The notes beneath the pieces are model-generated. The model did not search any database. It saw only the letters and a list, made by a program, of their open reading frames with translations, and had not been told where the DNA came from. A program made the translations under genes and the position numbers. Source: Glossina fuscipes (lineage: Eukaryota > Arthropoda > Insecta > Diptera > Glossinidae). Taken from it: a stretch of 64,000 nt of DNA. Positions 39,811-51,275 of the stretch are shown one piece after another. The stretch is from contig NW_023998464.1 in NCBI RefSeq assembly GCF_014805625.2, positions 9,218,569-9,282,568 on the forward strand, given 5' to 3'. The number at the start of each line of letters is the position of its first letter. Position 1 is the stretch's first letter.

Positions 39811-42800
39811 ATTTTTGCATTTGGTTTTATCTTTTCAAAAATGATGTAAACATTTAATTAATGTGTCTGAAAATTACCAAAAATTTTGTGTTTGTTTATA
39901 TTTGACACGTTTGCATGAAATTTTTTACTAGAAACATCTGCAGCTTAATTCTCTGATTAAATAAAATTTCTTTATTGTACACAAAAAATGGTGTATTATT
40001 TCAAGCTTTTTGATTTGTCTACATATTATTTTTCGCACATTTTTAGGGCGAAATGTCAAATAGACTTTTTGCGCCGATTTTTTTTTTAAACGGTCGTAAA
40101 AACTCTGCAGTCCAAAGTAGATTTAATAACGTTTATCATTCCATTCCGTCAAATTTCATCAAAATATGTCGATAATTACGAGATTGAACGTTGACATGTC
40201 TACAGATCGACGGGAGTACTGAAATCAATACTCGAAATGACGTCAAATCAATTTTTTTTATCAAAAGACGGACCTAAATAATTTAAACTGAAACCGAACG
40301 CAACTACAGTACTAAAAAAATTATTATAAATATTTTTTGATGAGCAGAATAACTATACCAAATCTTAAAAGAGACCGTCAATAAATATATTTTGCTGATA
40401 TGTTTAAATATTTGCATAAAATTTCTTACGTATATATTTTAAATATATCCAGATACAGATCTTTTATTGGATCTGGAATTTTTATAATCCAGTATACACT
40501 TCAAACAGTTGAAGACGAGATGCATTAAATTTGTCGGCTTCGATGCATCCGAACTAATGCAATCTATACCTAAGTATAACCCCTTGATCATCACCATTAA
40601 TAGGTTCACTTAATAGAATATTCTCCATAATAAACATGAAAAACATGAAAATTTTACAGCGGAATTCTCGACGTTATATGAATTTCGTACTCTCTTATGC
40701 GAATCATTTATCAGAACTGCCTAAAGAGCAAAAATTGCTTTATCAATAAACTTTTAGTAATGTTAACAAAAAAGTGTGCTACTACATGTGTGTAGTTTGT
40801 TGTTATCGTTGCTCGACCATATTTAAAAAAAAAAAAATTTAGTATAGTATTATGCAAATTTTGCTCCAGTGATACGATTTCTGTTGAAACCGCAAGTTTA
40901 TCCAAAACGGCGCATACAACATACGTCCATTCGTCAAAGGCGTTCCTTCCACCTAAAATTTTTTAGATAAGGACTGCTTCTAGCCGATTTTATATTGGCA
41001 CCAAAAGAAGCAGATTGACTTGGCGGACTGAAGCCGAACAGCATATGGAAATATTCTACAACTCCAAAAGAACACAACATTACACCAACAACGCTTGGTC
41101 ACGCTTGGGAAAGATTCATAGGCAATCTTTCCATAATAAAATATTTCTACACAACAACTTTTAAATTTTAGTACATGGCGATCCTGCCCAACACAATCCT
41201 GTGATCGATTCTGCGGTAACCTGCTATATTTCCAAAAATTTTTCCACGCACGATCAAAATATTGACTAGCGACGACGAGCCTCCTACAAAAGCGCCCAGA
41301 CAATGATCCCTCCCGAAGAAAACACTCCAACATGTGAAGCAGAAAAAGGAATATGGTTTTTCACACCCTTCGACTGCGAACACGCCCATCCACTATTTTT
41401 CGACGACTAGGTCGAAACTGTCGATTACCAAGATGTAACGAAAGAGCGAATAACAACCATTTACATGTCAACGATCACGTGCTAATCAGGCAAAAAAAAG
41501 CTGGACCCACCCAAACTTACACGTACATTCATAATTATTATTATAGTTATAGAAGTTATTTTAATTAAAAATAATAATAATATACAATTACCAATATTAG
41601 ACGCACTCATACAACACCAATAAATAACGATCCCACCCAACTAAAATGCAATCGCTATGATCCTCTTCTTATAATACGTATTTCATCAAGGTAAAGTCAC
41701 TGCTGCACAAGATGCAGCGTACAGACCGGAAATTAACCCAAGAGAAATTCTCTGCCGATCAGTGTTTACTAATGCTAATAGTCACATTCCTCTATATAAT
41801 ACAAGAGTTTACACTCAATTTCAAAGAAGTTTAAAAGGGCAAATGAATATCCAGACGATTGGGGTACGTTCTCGGAAAATTTGGTCTAATTAGCTCCCAA
41901 GAATACATAAAAGTAAGAAAATAAATAAGAGTACATAAAAAGAACACGAGGAATATTAAATATGTCAAGATTGTTAAAGAATAAAGAAAGAATATGAAGA
42001 ATATTAAAATGAAGATACAGTGTATATATATATTAAAGAATATGTGAACAATATATGAGAAATATTAATCAAGAATGTTAGCAAATAATATTAAAATGAG
42101 AAATATTGGAAAGATAGACAAATATATTTGAATATTAAATAAGGGCACATAACTATATAAATGAAGAATAGCAAAAACAAAAATATCAAGATTAAATACA
42201 TAAACAAACAAATAAAAATAATTTAGAAAACAAGAACAAAGTCATAAAATAACAACACAAAACATTGTATCGAACAACAAAAACTAAACCCACCCAAATG
42301 CAACTTCCTACAACTAGATGTAGTCTATCATACGTTTAAGTTTCTGCATAATTTTAATAAAAAATAGATATAAATAATTCAGTAGGTATGGAAAAGCCTC
42401 CAATTAACACGGCCCATAGTGTTTACCTCTCCAGCATGAAGAGGTAAATGTAAAAGTAAACAGTGCCGTCAAATTTTTTCTTTTCCTTTCTTTTCGCCTA
42501 ACAATGAAGAATTTCCAAATTTCACACCCAAAGATTTAATTAACTGTCAGGCATCTGCATTTATGTCATATAGATCTGCACCTTTTTCACGAAAACGATT
42601 TATTAACCATTTTTATGAAAACAAAAAATTCCAATAAATTCTAATCATTGTTTAAATGTTTAATTTATTACCGAATAAGGGAATGCAGTTGTCTTTTTTC
42701 CATCAACGGGAAAGAAAAAAAAAAGAAAAGTCGAATTTATGCACGATTATTGAGTTTACGTGATTGTTACTTAACAAATAATCTAAGAATAAAATAAGAA

Positions 42801-45640
42801 GCTATCAATAATTATTATAATTTTTCACTAAGTTAGCATAATGAAGTTTTATTATGTATATTTTCGAAGAGAATATTCAAAATTTGTAATAATTGAACAC
42901 ATACAAAACTGGAACCTCCACTTTTTTTGACGCATTGTATGCAAAAATATGATAACGTATTTTTCTCAAAGGAAAAGCTGGAAAAAGGAAAATAATTAAT
43001 ACATAATTATAAAGAGCGCTGCTTACTCGAAAACCGAACTGTTATGTTGATCATCCCATATTAAAATTTCCGCTGTACTTCTTAACGATTCTACCAGCAA
43101 ACCCCTGATATTTCGCATAGAGTGCAGGATAGCTTTCAACCAATTTTATTAAATCTACGTCATCAAGATTAGAAGGCATTCTTTTAATTATTGATTAATT
43201 CCAGTCTTGTTCATCAGACAATTATTGTTCCATACTATCGGGTAAAAATGTTGGTTTCTTTACATGTTTCGTTATTAACATATCGTTGGTGTTGGTCTCG
43301 ACAAAATTATTCTAATAACGATTTGGTTGATGTATAATTACCAAGCGTTCTTGAAAGCTGAAAAAATAAAATTTTGTTTTTCAATAGCCTCCCTGTATAA
43401 AGGAAAATCCTTTATGACGAGTTTGACTTTTTTTTTTTTACTTTGATATGAGAATCCACAAGCGGTCAAAACAAAGGCTTATAAAGGGTGATATACAAGG
43501 TCTCCGACGTTTGTTCCCAGTAGGTGGTGTTCATGTCAATATATCGGGCAACACCGATATAAATAAAATATTGAAAAATTAGCTATATACGATGAAGCTT
43601 CGCAGACTTATAAAAAATTTCATAACGTCTACAGTGTATGTTCTTAATCAACATCAACATCGTTGTTCGAAAAGACTAAAAAATTCATCGAATGGAAGCA
43701 GTAGTGAGAAGGGTCAATGTCTGATGAATACTTCGACAAGGTAGGGCATTCTAATGCATAGTTGTTGGGACGAGCATTGCTTCTCAAACTGAGATTGATA
43801 GCTAGTGCCAGTTTAAGGAGGTTGGAGACTTCTCATATCAGTCTATATCCAGTTTTTTTGACAAAGAAATCAAACCTTTTGAAAAATCACGTTCTGTATA
43901 CTAATTCGTAATACTCTGTTAAGCCCATGAAAGGGCGTGCAGCGAGAAATAATAAATATCCAACTAGTACGTACGCATACTTTTTAGAAATTCTTCATAC
44001 TTCATGAAAGGGAAAAGGATTGCAAACTCTGCAAAGAAGTAAAGTGTTGGTAAAGTGTTCGCCGTATTCTTTATAAAAAAATAATAATAATGATTATAAA
44101 AAAATTGAATTTTCAAAAGCAAAAAGAAGAGAAAACAATTTTGAAACCTTTTGTGTGAAAGATAATTTAAAGCGAAACCGTCTGTAGTTAAAAGAAAATT
44201 CCTGGCTGTCGGTACTTCGGGGCCCAAATATCAGGCCGCATCTCCAATAATTAATATTCATTACGAAGATTACAATTATTCAAATGCCGAGAAATTTTTT
44301 TGAAAGAAAGTGCAAGTTCATCTGAAGTAGCTTCCGAAGCCACAAATTATCATTCTCCGGATAACGATGTTTACATAAATATAAAAATCATTGAATAAAA
44401 GTTTAAAAAGTAAGAATAAAAAACCTATTAGTCCTATAAAACATGTACAGAACACATATAGAGATACTCGGGTTAATACCGGCTAATTCCAAGTAACTTT
44501 AGCTTTCTTTTTGTTGTATAATGTTTGCATAGAAACCCTTGTTTGGAGTAGCGTAGTGGTTGTCCCGAGGAACGAATTCTTTTTGCAAGTGTAAGAAAGA
44601 TATACAACACCTAGAAAGACTTGAAGTAGACCCACCTTTTATTATTCAGAATCTGTTCCTATCTGTCCGTTTGCCAGTTGTGTAGTCTTTTGTTCAATCT
44701 ACAGATTGCAACTAAAACTAAAAATCGTTTCAAGAACACTTTCGATTATTGCATTTATCTCTGCTGGGGTATTATATAATACTTTTTGAATATTTTCTTG
44801 GTCGTCTAATCACATCAAAGATATGATCTAGGAACCGCGCGTTCATCAAATTGAATGAATGTTTCGCATCATTATCTTACTCAAATTTCCATAGCAGTGA
44901 CATATGTTCTTCGACACAGGATAGCATTGCAGTGGACAATTTCAGCGCAGATGTTTCATGAGAATGCCATATTCAGAGGGCTTACTGTGTTTATATTAAG
45001 ATTAGGACATATTTTAAAGAAAATTGTTAAAGAATATAAAGGATATATCTTTTTTATTATAATATTAATGTATTTATATATTATTCAACAGACTTTATAT
45101 ATACATTTTGCTTTATTTGTAATGTCCTTATAATAATAATGTGTCATTTTTATAATTTAGTTTCTTTTGAAATGAGTATTTATCGACAGTACCACAAAAT
45201 ATATACATATTCTATGGTAGTGTAGCTAGAATTTGCTAGTTGCAATGGAAATTTGGTAAATTATTTGTTATGCAGCATGTTGTTAATGGGAGCAAGTGTT
45301 TGTACATTTTTTATGTATATACCTAAGGTAAAGAGTAACGTGAAATTCTCACCAGTATTCTATTTAGCAACACATCTCATTTCATTTTCATTTATTATTC
45401 ATTTATCTGATTTTCATTTATTATTCACTTATCTGAATCGGTAGCAATATTAAGGTAACATCTCTTAAAATTAAAAGCTACGATTAATAAGCTTCCGTTT
45501 TACTAGTATGGTGAAACTTTTATAGAAATTGCTTTATTAATATTGCTTAAAAGTATAAGAAATAAATTTGTTGTTGCGATTTGCCTCAGGATTCTGATTT
45601 GTTATAAATGCCGACGGCAATTTGTATTTTGCGATGAATA
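39811..45640. other. AT-rich intergenic DNA, possible old transposon debris near 41 kb
   Basis: No gene supported. The piece 40900-41560 is less AT-rich and has longer open stretches on both strands, suggesting a decayed coding element, but I could not assign a family. Otherwise there are A- and T-rich runs and scattered short open frames. Confidence 0.4.
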
Positions 45641-45960
45641 TGTTTAACAGATTTCGTGAGTTACAAAGCTCTTTTAAGAGATTTCGTGAGTTACAAAGCG
45701 TTATAGTTCAGAATTTAATTATAATAAATGCACTTACCGCAGTAAAATTGTAAAACTCTTATTTTCAGATATGTATATGTTCACAATTTTATTTCGGTTT
45801 TATTTCAGTTTTATTTCAGTTTTTTAAAAGATTCCGAGTAAGTTTTATGCATCTTTAAAAGATTTTTAGTCAATTTTATGACAATTTAAAAGATTCCGAG
45901 TAAGTTTTATGCACTTTTAAAAGATTTTTAGTCAATTTTTAATATTGTTCAAGTATTTGT
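45641..45960. repeat. Two small tandem duplications (30 bp and 62 bp units)
   Basis: GATTTCGTGAGTTACAAAGC occurs at about 45650 and 45680 (30 bp apart). Then AAAGATTCCGAGTAAGTTTT occurs at about 45828 and 45890, each followed by ATGCA, a TTTAAAAG run and TTTTTAGTCAATTTT, a 62 bp unit present twice. Confidence 0.85.
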
Positions 45961-46390
45961 ATAAAAATTGCGTGTATGCGAGAGTAAGCGTATAAAAATT
46001 TGCCTTCAACTGAAAATGATTCTCAATAATTCGAAAGATGTGAGAAAAAGAGTCCAATTTGTTTACATTTTTTAATATTGTTCAAGTATCGTTTCTATGC
46101 TAAGAGTTAAAAATATATATATATATGTATACATATATGAGTTTAATTTATCATTTGCTTCTCTTATTGTATTATGTACTGCGTTAAAAAAAAAAAAAAA
46201 TTACGTTTAATTTTAAACGCTCATACCAAATGCTTAATGTCGTGGTTTGAAATTAAACGCTCATACCAAACGCTTTTTTTTTTTTTTCTTTTTTTGCGTT
46301 CAATCATTTTCAATTACCACAACATTCCTTTTCGTTTTCAGCCAAAGTTTGCAACACTGTCTGACTTTCAAGAACTCAACAAGAACACTT

Positions 46391-46412
46391 ACACACACAC
46401 ACACACACACAA
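46391..46412. repeat. AC dinucleotide microsatellite
   Basis: About ten AC units, close to poly-A and poly-T runs at 46185-46200, 46275-46290 and 46552-46572. The phrase CATACCAAACGCTTAATGTC or a shortened form appears three times around it (46223, 46262, 46573). Confidence 0.9.
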
Positions 46413-46676
46413 TTACATTTAACACTCCAGTTATTACGGCCGCTCTTTTTTTTTTTGTTACGTTTTATACATAACTAAAAATTACAACAATTTATTATTT
46501 GCACATATAAGCCACAAATCTATTGGCTTAGTCCATCTCTGTTCAACATACCAAAAAAAAAAAAAAAAAAAATACCAAACGCTTAATGTCTCCCAATGGA
46601 AATAAGCAAATATGGCATTGATATTCCTCACACTCGTTTTATGCTAATTTTTTTATTTATTTTTTTATTTCTGCAG

Positions 46677-46978
46677 GTTTTCAAACAGCGAATGGTAAAA
46701 AAATCTCCATATCAGAAGAGAGCAAAATATCCATACAAAATATTCTAAGAGAATGTCAAGATGATTTGCAGGAAACGGATTATGACACTGAATTAAAAGA
46801 TATAAAAGCTCGGATATCGAATAAAAGTATGGAATCCAAGTTTAGAACAACCGCAACCAGAAAAAAACGAATGGCTCTTAATAATGAATCCAACCAAACT
46901 GGGCATTCGACTGTAAATGTCTCAAAATTTCGTAAAAAGCACTTGTTGTCATTAAATCCAAAATTTATTTTTAAATAA
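46677..46978 (+). pseudogene. BRCA2-like exon with one BRC repeat
   Basis: BRCA2 loads RAD51 recombinase through BRC repeats. After a TTTATTTCTGCAG acceptor, the exon reads GFQTANGKKISISEESK, matching the BRC consensus, including the FxxA motif (FQTA) that binds RAD51 and the K-I-x-I-SEES part. It continues NILRECQDDLQETDYDTELK and KARISNKSMESKFR to a TAA at 46976. Only this exon was found. No DSS1/OB-fold domain follows, so it is either the last exon of a shortened copy or a stranded fragment. The exon itself is unbroken. Confidence 0.6.
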
Positions 46979-47921
46979 CCCATCGCAACAAACACTTTTT
47001 CAACCGCTTTGATTTGTCATTGGGAAAATCAAACTTCTTTCCTGTTGTTGTATATTAATTTATATAATTTATATTTAGCTTTATTTATATAATAGCTTTA
47101 TTATATACTTAACATAGCTTTATTAATATATATAGATATATATATATATATATATATAAAAGAAATTGTTATTCTTTTTAATGATTTTAATGGTTTCCTG
47201 ATTGTTTCCGATTCTTCTTTCTTCACTTGGTCGTTTTTTATCTCTCCTCTAGATGTTTAGATGTTTAGTGTTTTAGAAAATATGCGAACTAAACTTATTA
47301 AATTTTACAAGTTATCCGCCTGAGTGACAAGAGTCTCGACTTTTAACTCAATGTCGTGCCAGTGCATGCATAATACCTATGGAGAGAGGTGAGTTAAAAT
47401 GTATAACTAGTACACATATATTCGTACAATGTTTGCTGACTAGCCCTTCAGAGACTTTAAATGATCGTAATCCTATTTTCTTAGTCATAGATTCTCAATG
47501 TCATACATGCTTGAAAGTGTGAAGATTTTTACCTAATTGAATGTGTCAAAGGTTAATATCGAACATTTAAAATTTGTTGTATTTTACAAGTTAGCTTAGA
47601 ATTAAACCGTCATAATTTTTAAACAACGCCCTCGCTAAATTCCCTGTTGAAAGGCAAAGCACAGAGTCGTGTATAATAAATATGCCCAACTAACAACTTA
47701 AATGGTAACGCCATTCAGTCTGTTAAATGCCCAATAATACAATAAACACAATAAACTTCCAGTATTAAATGCTAATTATTAACTTTTAGCAATTAAATAC
47801 TAATTATTATTAACAATTGCATTTTTTTTTGTATCGATTTACCTAAAATATCAGCCCTGTGCTCTAGAGTTTATTGTTAATGAAAATGGGGAACTTTTGC
47901 CGAGGGCTTTGCAATTAACAT
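46979..47921. other. Spacer with TA microsatellite
   Basis: AT-rich. A TA-rich run lies at about 47124-47158. No gene seen. Confidence 0.5.
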
Positions 47922-48430
47922 AAAGTATTACGTTCTTTCTGTAATTAGCCTAGAATATTACGTTCTTTCTGTATTAGCAGAGAATTTAACGTTGGCCTTG
48001 CTTGCTTACTTTAGGTGTAAATTAATGTATATTAATTTAAAGTTAAAAAAGTAAAGAAAAACCGCAATTTTATAAACAGCTTGTATATAAACGGTTTATT
48101 TATTTTCACTTTATTTTCACATTATTTTATTTATTTGTATGCTTTATTCACTACTTATTCACTACTACTGTTGTTTTTGTTGTTAAATTGCCAAATTGTT
48201 TGTTTGTTTGTACAGAATTTCAACAGATGTTTTTTATTGATTAACAGAGAATTTGGAACACATTGTGGACTTTTGCCGACGGCTTTGGAAATTAGCATGG
48301 ATTATTGCGTTCTTTCTGTAATTTAGCATAGAGTATTACGTTCTTTCTGTAAATAGCATAGAGTATTATGTTCTTTCTGTAAATTAGCATAAAGTATTAC
48401 GTTCGTTCTGTAAATTAGCAGAAAATTTAG
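47922..48430. repeat. Two blocks of a 30-31 bp tandem repeat
   Basis: The unit AGTATTACGTTCTTTCTGTA with AATTAGCATAG occurs about twice at 47922-47985 and four times at 48296-48430. Both blocks are preceded by a CTTTTGCCGAGGGCTTTG-like lead (47894 and 48269), so the whole cassette was duplicated before the second block expanded. Confidence 0.88.
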
Positions 48431-49157
48431 CTACTGTTTTGGTTAATTTGATAAAAAAAAAAAAAATTGTGGCTAACTTGACAAAACAGACAAAACACAT
48501 TGAAATCTCTTAAAATCTTTAAATCTTTATTATAGTTTACAAGTAGAAAAAGAAAATCGGCTTGGAAGCAGTTTGATAAGCAATTTAAGGCTCCCCTTTT
48601 TTGACTTGAATTGGACGCGCAACATTAGGTCCCATATCTATACTTCTTCTAATTGCTTTTGATTTAGTACAACAAAAATTTTATTTTATTTGTCAACTAG
48701 AATTGATAGCCAAAATCTGTACACATTTAATAAACTAATATAAAAATATGCAAAATAAATATATATACACACACGAACTTTGAAATATTATGGAATTTAT
48801 TGTGACGTTGACGTGGTTGTCGTCGCTATGTTTTTAATACCAAAGCCCAATGCCGTTAAGAAACGAAGTGGCAACGGAATGAAAGTTTGCGATAAACGTA
48901 TTTAATTCTTTCTCAATTGGGACCAAATTCAGACTCTCAATTGGCACCAAATTCAGAGTCTGATATAATCCCACTACCAGGAAAATTTAGACGTGTTTAG
49001 AAGGAGAATAACAATTAGAAGACAAAATCAATTAATGAGTATACAGGACGAAATTACGAATGATTGTGCTGGTGTTTGTGCATTTTGCGTGGGCCATATT
49101 CAGATAGCATAATAAACGAATAATGGGAATTTTTATGAAACCACTCAGAAAGATTTC
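48431..49157. other. Spacer, no feature recognised
   Basis: AT-rich; no gene supported. The last part (AAGATTTCGTGAGAGCAAGAAGATTTCGTGA) is a small tandem duplication at the start of the following open frame. Confidence 0.45.
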
Positions 49158-50211
49158 GTGAGAGCAAGAAGATTTCGTGAAGAAGAGTTCTCTGAGGACG
49201 ATAGCGTCATTTTTTCGGTAGGAAGTGATAAGCCTGAAAATGAGCTGAATTCTGAAAATGAAATTGGACCTTTTCTAGCAAATCAACTTCATCGAGTGAG
49301 CTGTGACAGATGTATACAAATCAGGCGGCGGTGTATTCACGGGCGGAAGATGTGTTTCGGGAATGCAACTTCAGCAACAAGTCCAAAACGAAGACCAAAG
49401 AGGATGGCACTCTCCTCGTGTTCGCAGCGCGAAGTCTGTTGACCGTATTCAACATCTTGCTCAACAGCTACCCCTGCACATCTATAGGGGCGGAATAGAA
49501 CCGCTATTAGAGGAGAACCTCCTAGCCACTGAAAAGATGGCCTCGGACGTGAGGACTGTCGTCTTCGACAGAGGATTTCTTGGAAATGCCAGGGGCGATT
49601 GCCATTTCAGTACAGATGCTGTATGACAGATGCATGTATTCAGATATTCAGTACAGATGCTGAATGGAATCGACAACGTGGAGATCGCGGATGATGATGG
49701 CGATGGATGGAATGTTGACGAAGTTACCGAACTTCCAACAACAGCGGTACATGAATGGAGATTAAAGCTGAACTGGAAGATGTTCATGATTATTTATCTG
49801 AAAATTTAGCGGCGGACCATATAGCGCTGCACCATATAGCGGTGGACATCTGGCTAACAATCAGAAATTTCGCAGCACTCATGGACGAGTTACTAGAGGC
49901 TTACCCTGGCATAAATATCGCGCTATACAGGGTAAGCCAGGATCTGTGTGAAAGGTTCTTCATCAGAAGAAATAGCGGCGCTGGTAAAAACACTGATGAC
50001 CCTGCAGGTGGAACGATGGGCAGAAGGAGTCAGAGCTGATGACGACTACCTCCTCATCGATGAAATGAGCTACAAATTCGAAGTGGAGTCCGAACAAGAG
50101 TTTGTACCATTCGGCCTTGATGGAGAGGTATTCAGCGATCTGATCCTCCAGCGGATGATACCCAGAGTATTTATAATAATAAATAAAGCCCCACTTATTA
50201 ATATAATATAA
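49158..50211 (+). pseudogene. Unidentified, frameshifted coding relic
   Basis: A GC-richer island with long open stretches that hand over between frames: 49158-49442, 49303-49626, 49755-50039 and 49948-50211. Segments are acidic and helical (FREEEFSEDDSVIF; NGIDNVEIADDDGDGW; LEDVHDYLSENLAADH; RADDDYLLIDEMSYKFEV). Around 49590-49670 a short stretch (AGTACAGATGCTG) is duplicated. I recognise no domain and cannot say whether this was a host gene or a transposon ORF. The handovers look like at least three frameshifts in one ancestral frame. Confidence 0.45.
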
Positions 50212-50953
50212 ATATTGTAATGGAAAAATTTGGTGTGCACAAATTATCGTGTTTATTGGAAAGATTCTCTAGCTATCTTTCCAAAGTGTGATTAAGTGTA
50301 CCGCAGTTTAGCCCTAAGCTCCTCGGCTTCATAAGCGCCAAGTCTGTCCGCCTCTTAAGATGCCAATAAGTCTCGGCAAGAAACGTTCCCTAAATTTTAT
50401 GGTTCAGGCGGATTGAACCCCTTTGAGATTCAGCGGATTAATACGCTTGTTATTTTGAATTGCTTGATAACAATTCAGTTCTTCATTAGAAAGGTGCACT
50501 ATTTATACTTAATTCTAACAGGTGACTTAATGCTAACGTAATTACTAATTAATTGTGGCGCCTGGCATCGTATTACATTGCGTAATGCAATACCCAGCCA
50601 GTTAAAGTGCGACAAAATTTTTGTTTTTCTTTTTGGTATAGAACCATGTAAATTCAGCATAATTCTGTCGCACTTCAAAGTGGATGCATATGACGGTATG
50701 CGATCACACTACAATATATAATATAAATGTGTATAATGCTTAAGATAAAATAAATAAATAACTATATGATGGTGTGCTGCTTGACAGGTTGTGATTACTG
50801 AAACACACAAACTTACCAATGGTATACAGCGAATTTTACACTATGATGAGGCGGTGAGCGAAGGTGTATGGTTCCTTTTCAATGTAAAATAAAATAAAAA
50901 TAAGTGAATAAGTGGTATATTATAATAATATTTTTATCAATGTATATACTGAC
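50212..50953. other. Spacer, no feature recognised
   Basis: It contains an inverted-repeat-like pair, AGTGCGACA at about 50607 and TGTCGCACTTCAAAG at about 50667. Apart from that, nothing is supported. Confidence 0.4.
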
Positions 50954-51275
50954 TTTTTATTTATTTATTTATTTATTTTATTCCACTTATACTAGAAACT
51001 CAACTAAACAAATAACAGTCGAGTTCAATAGGCTCTTAATGCAAAACTAATATTAATGAACAATAAAGTTGAGTATAAGCATAATAAAACAAATAAGAAG
51101 AAAAAAAAAGAAAAAAAAGCATGTACACTATCAGCATAGGAGCACACTTACAACCGGTACAGGACCAAATTGCAAATGAACCCCTAAGCCATCGCAAACA
51201 TGCATAAGCCTGGCAACCGATAATAAATTGACAATAATTCACTTTCGAAACGTAAGGACTTTTTAAGGATAAAAG

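Noticed and set aside
40980..41568. Overlapping open frames on both strands near 41.3 kb
   Set aside because: They suggest a decayed element, but no motif of any transposon or gene family could be identified.
50286..50700. Possible LTR or primer-binding site (TGGCGCCTGG)
   Set aside because: No matching second LTR, no polypurine tract and no gag-pol reading frame nearby.
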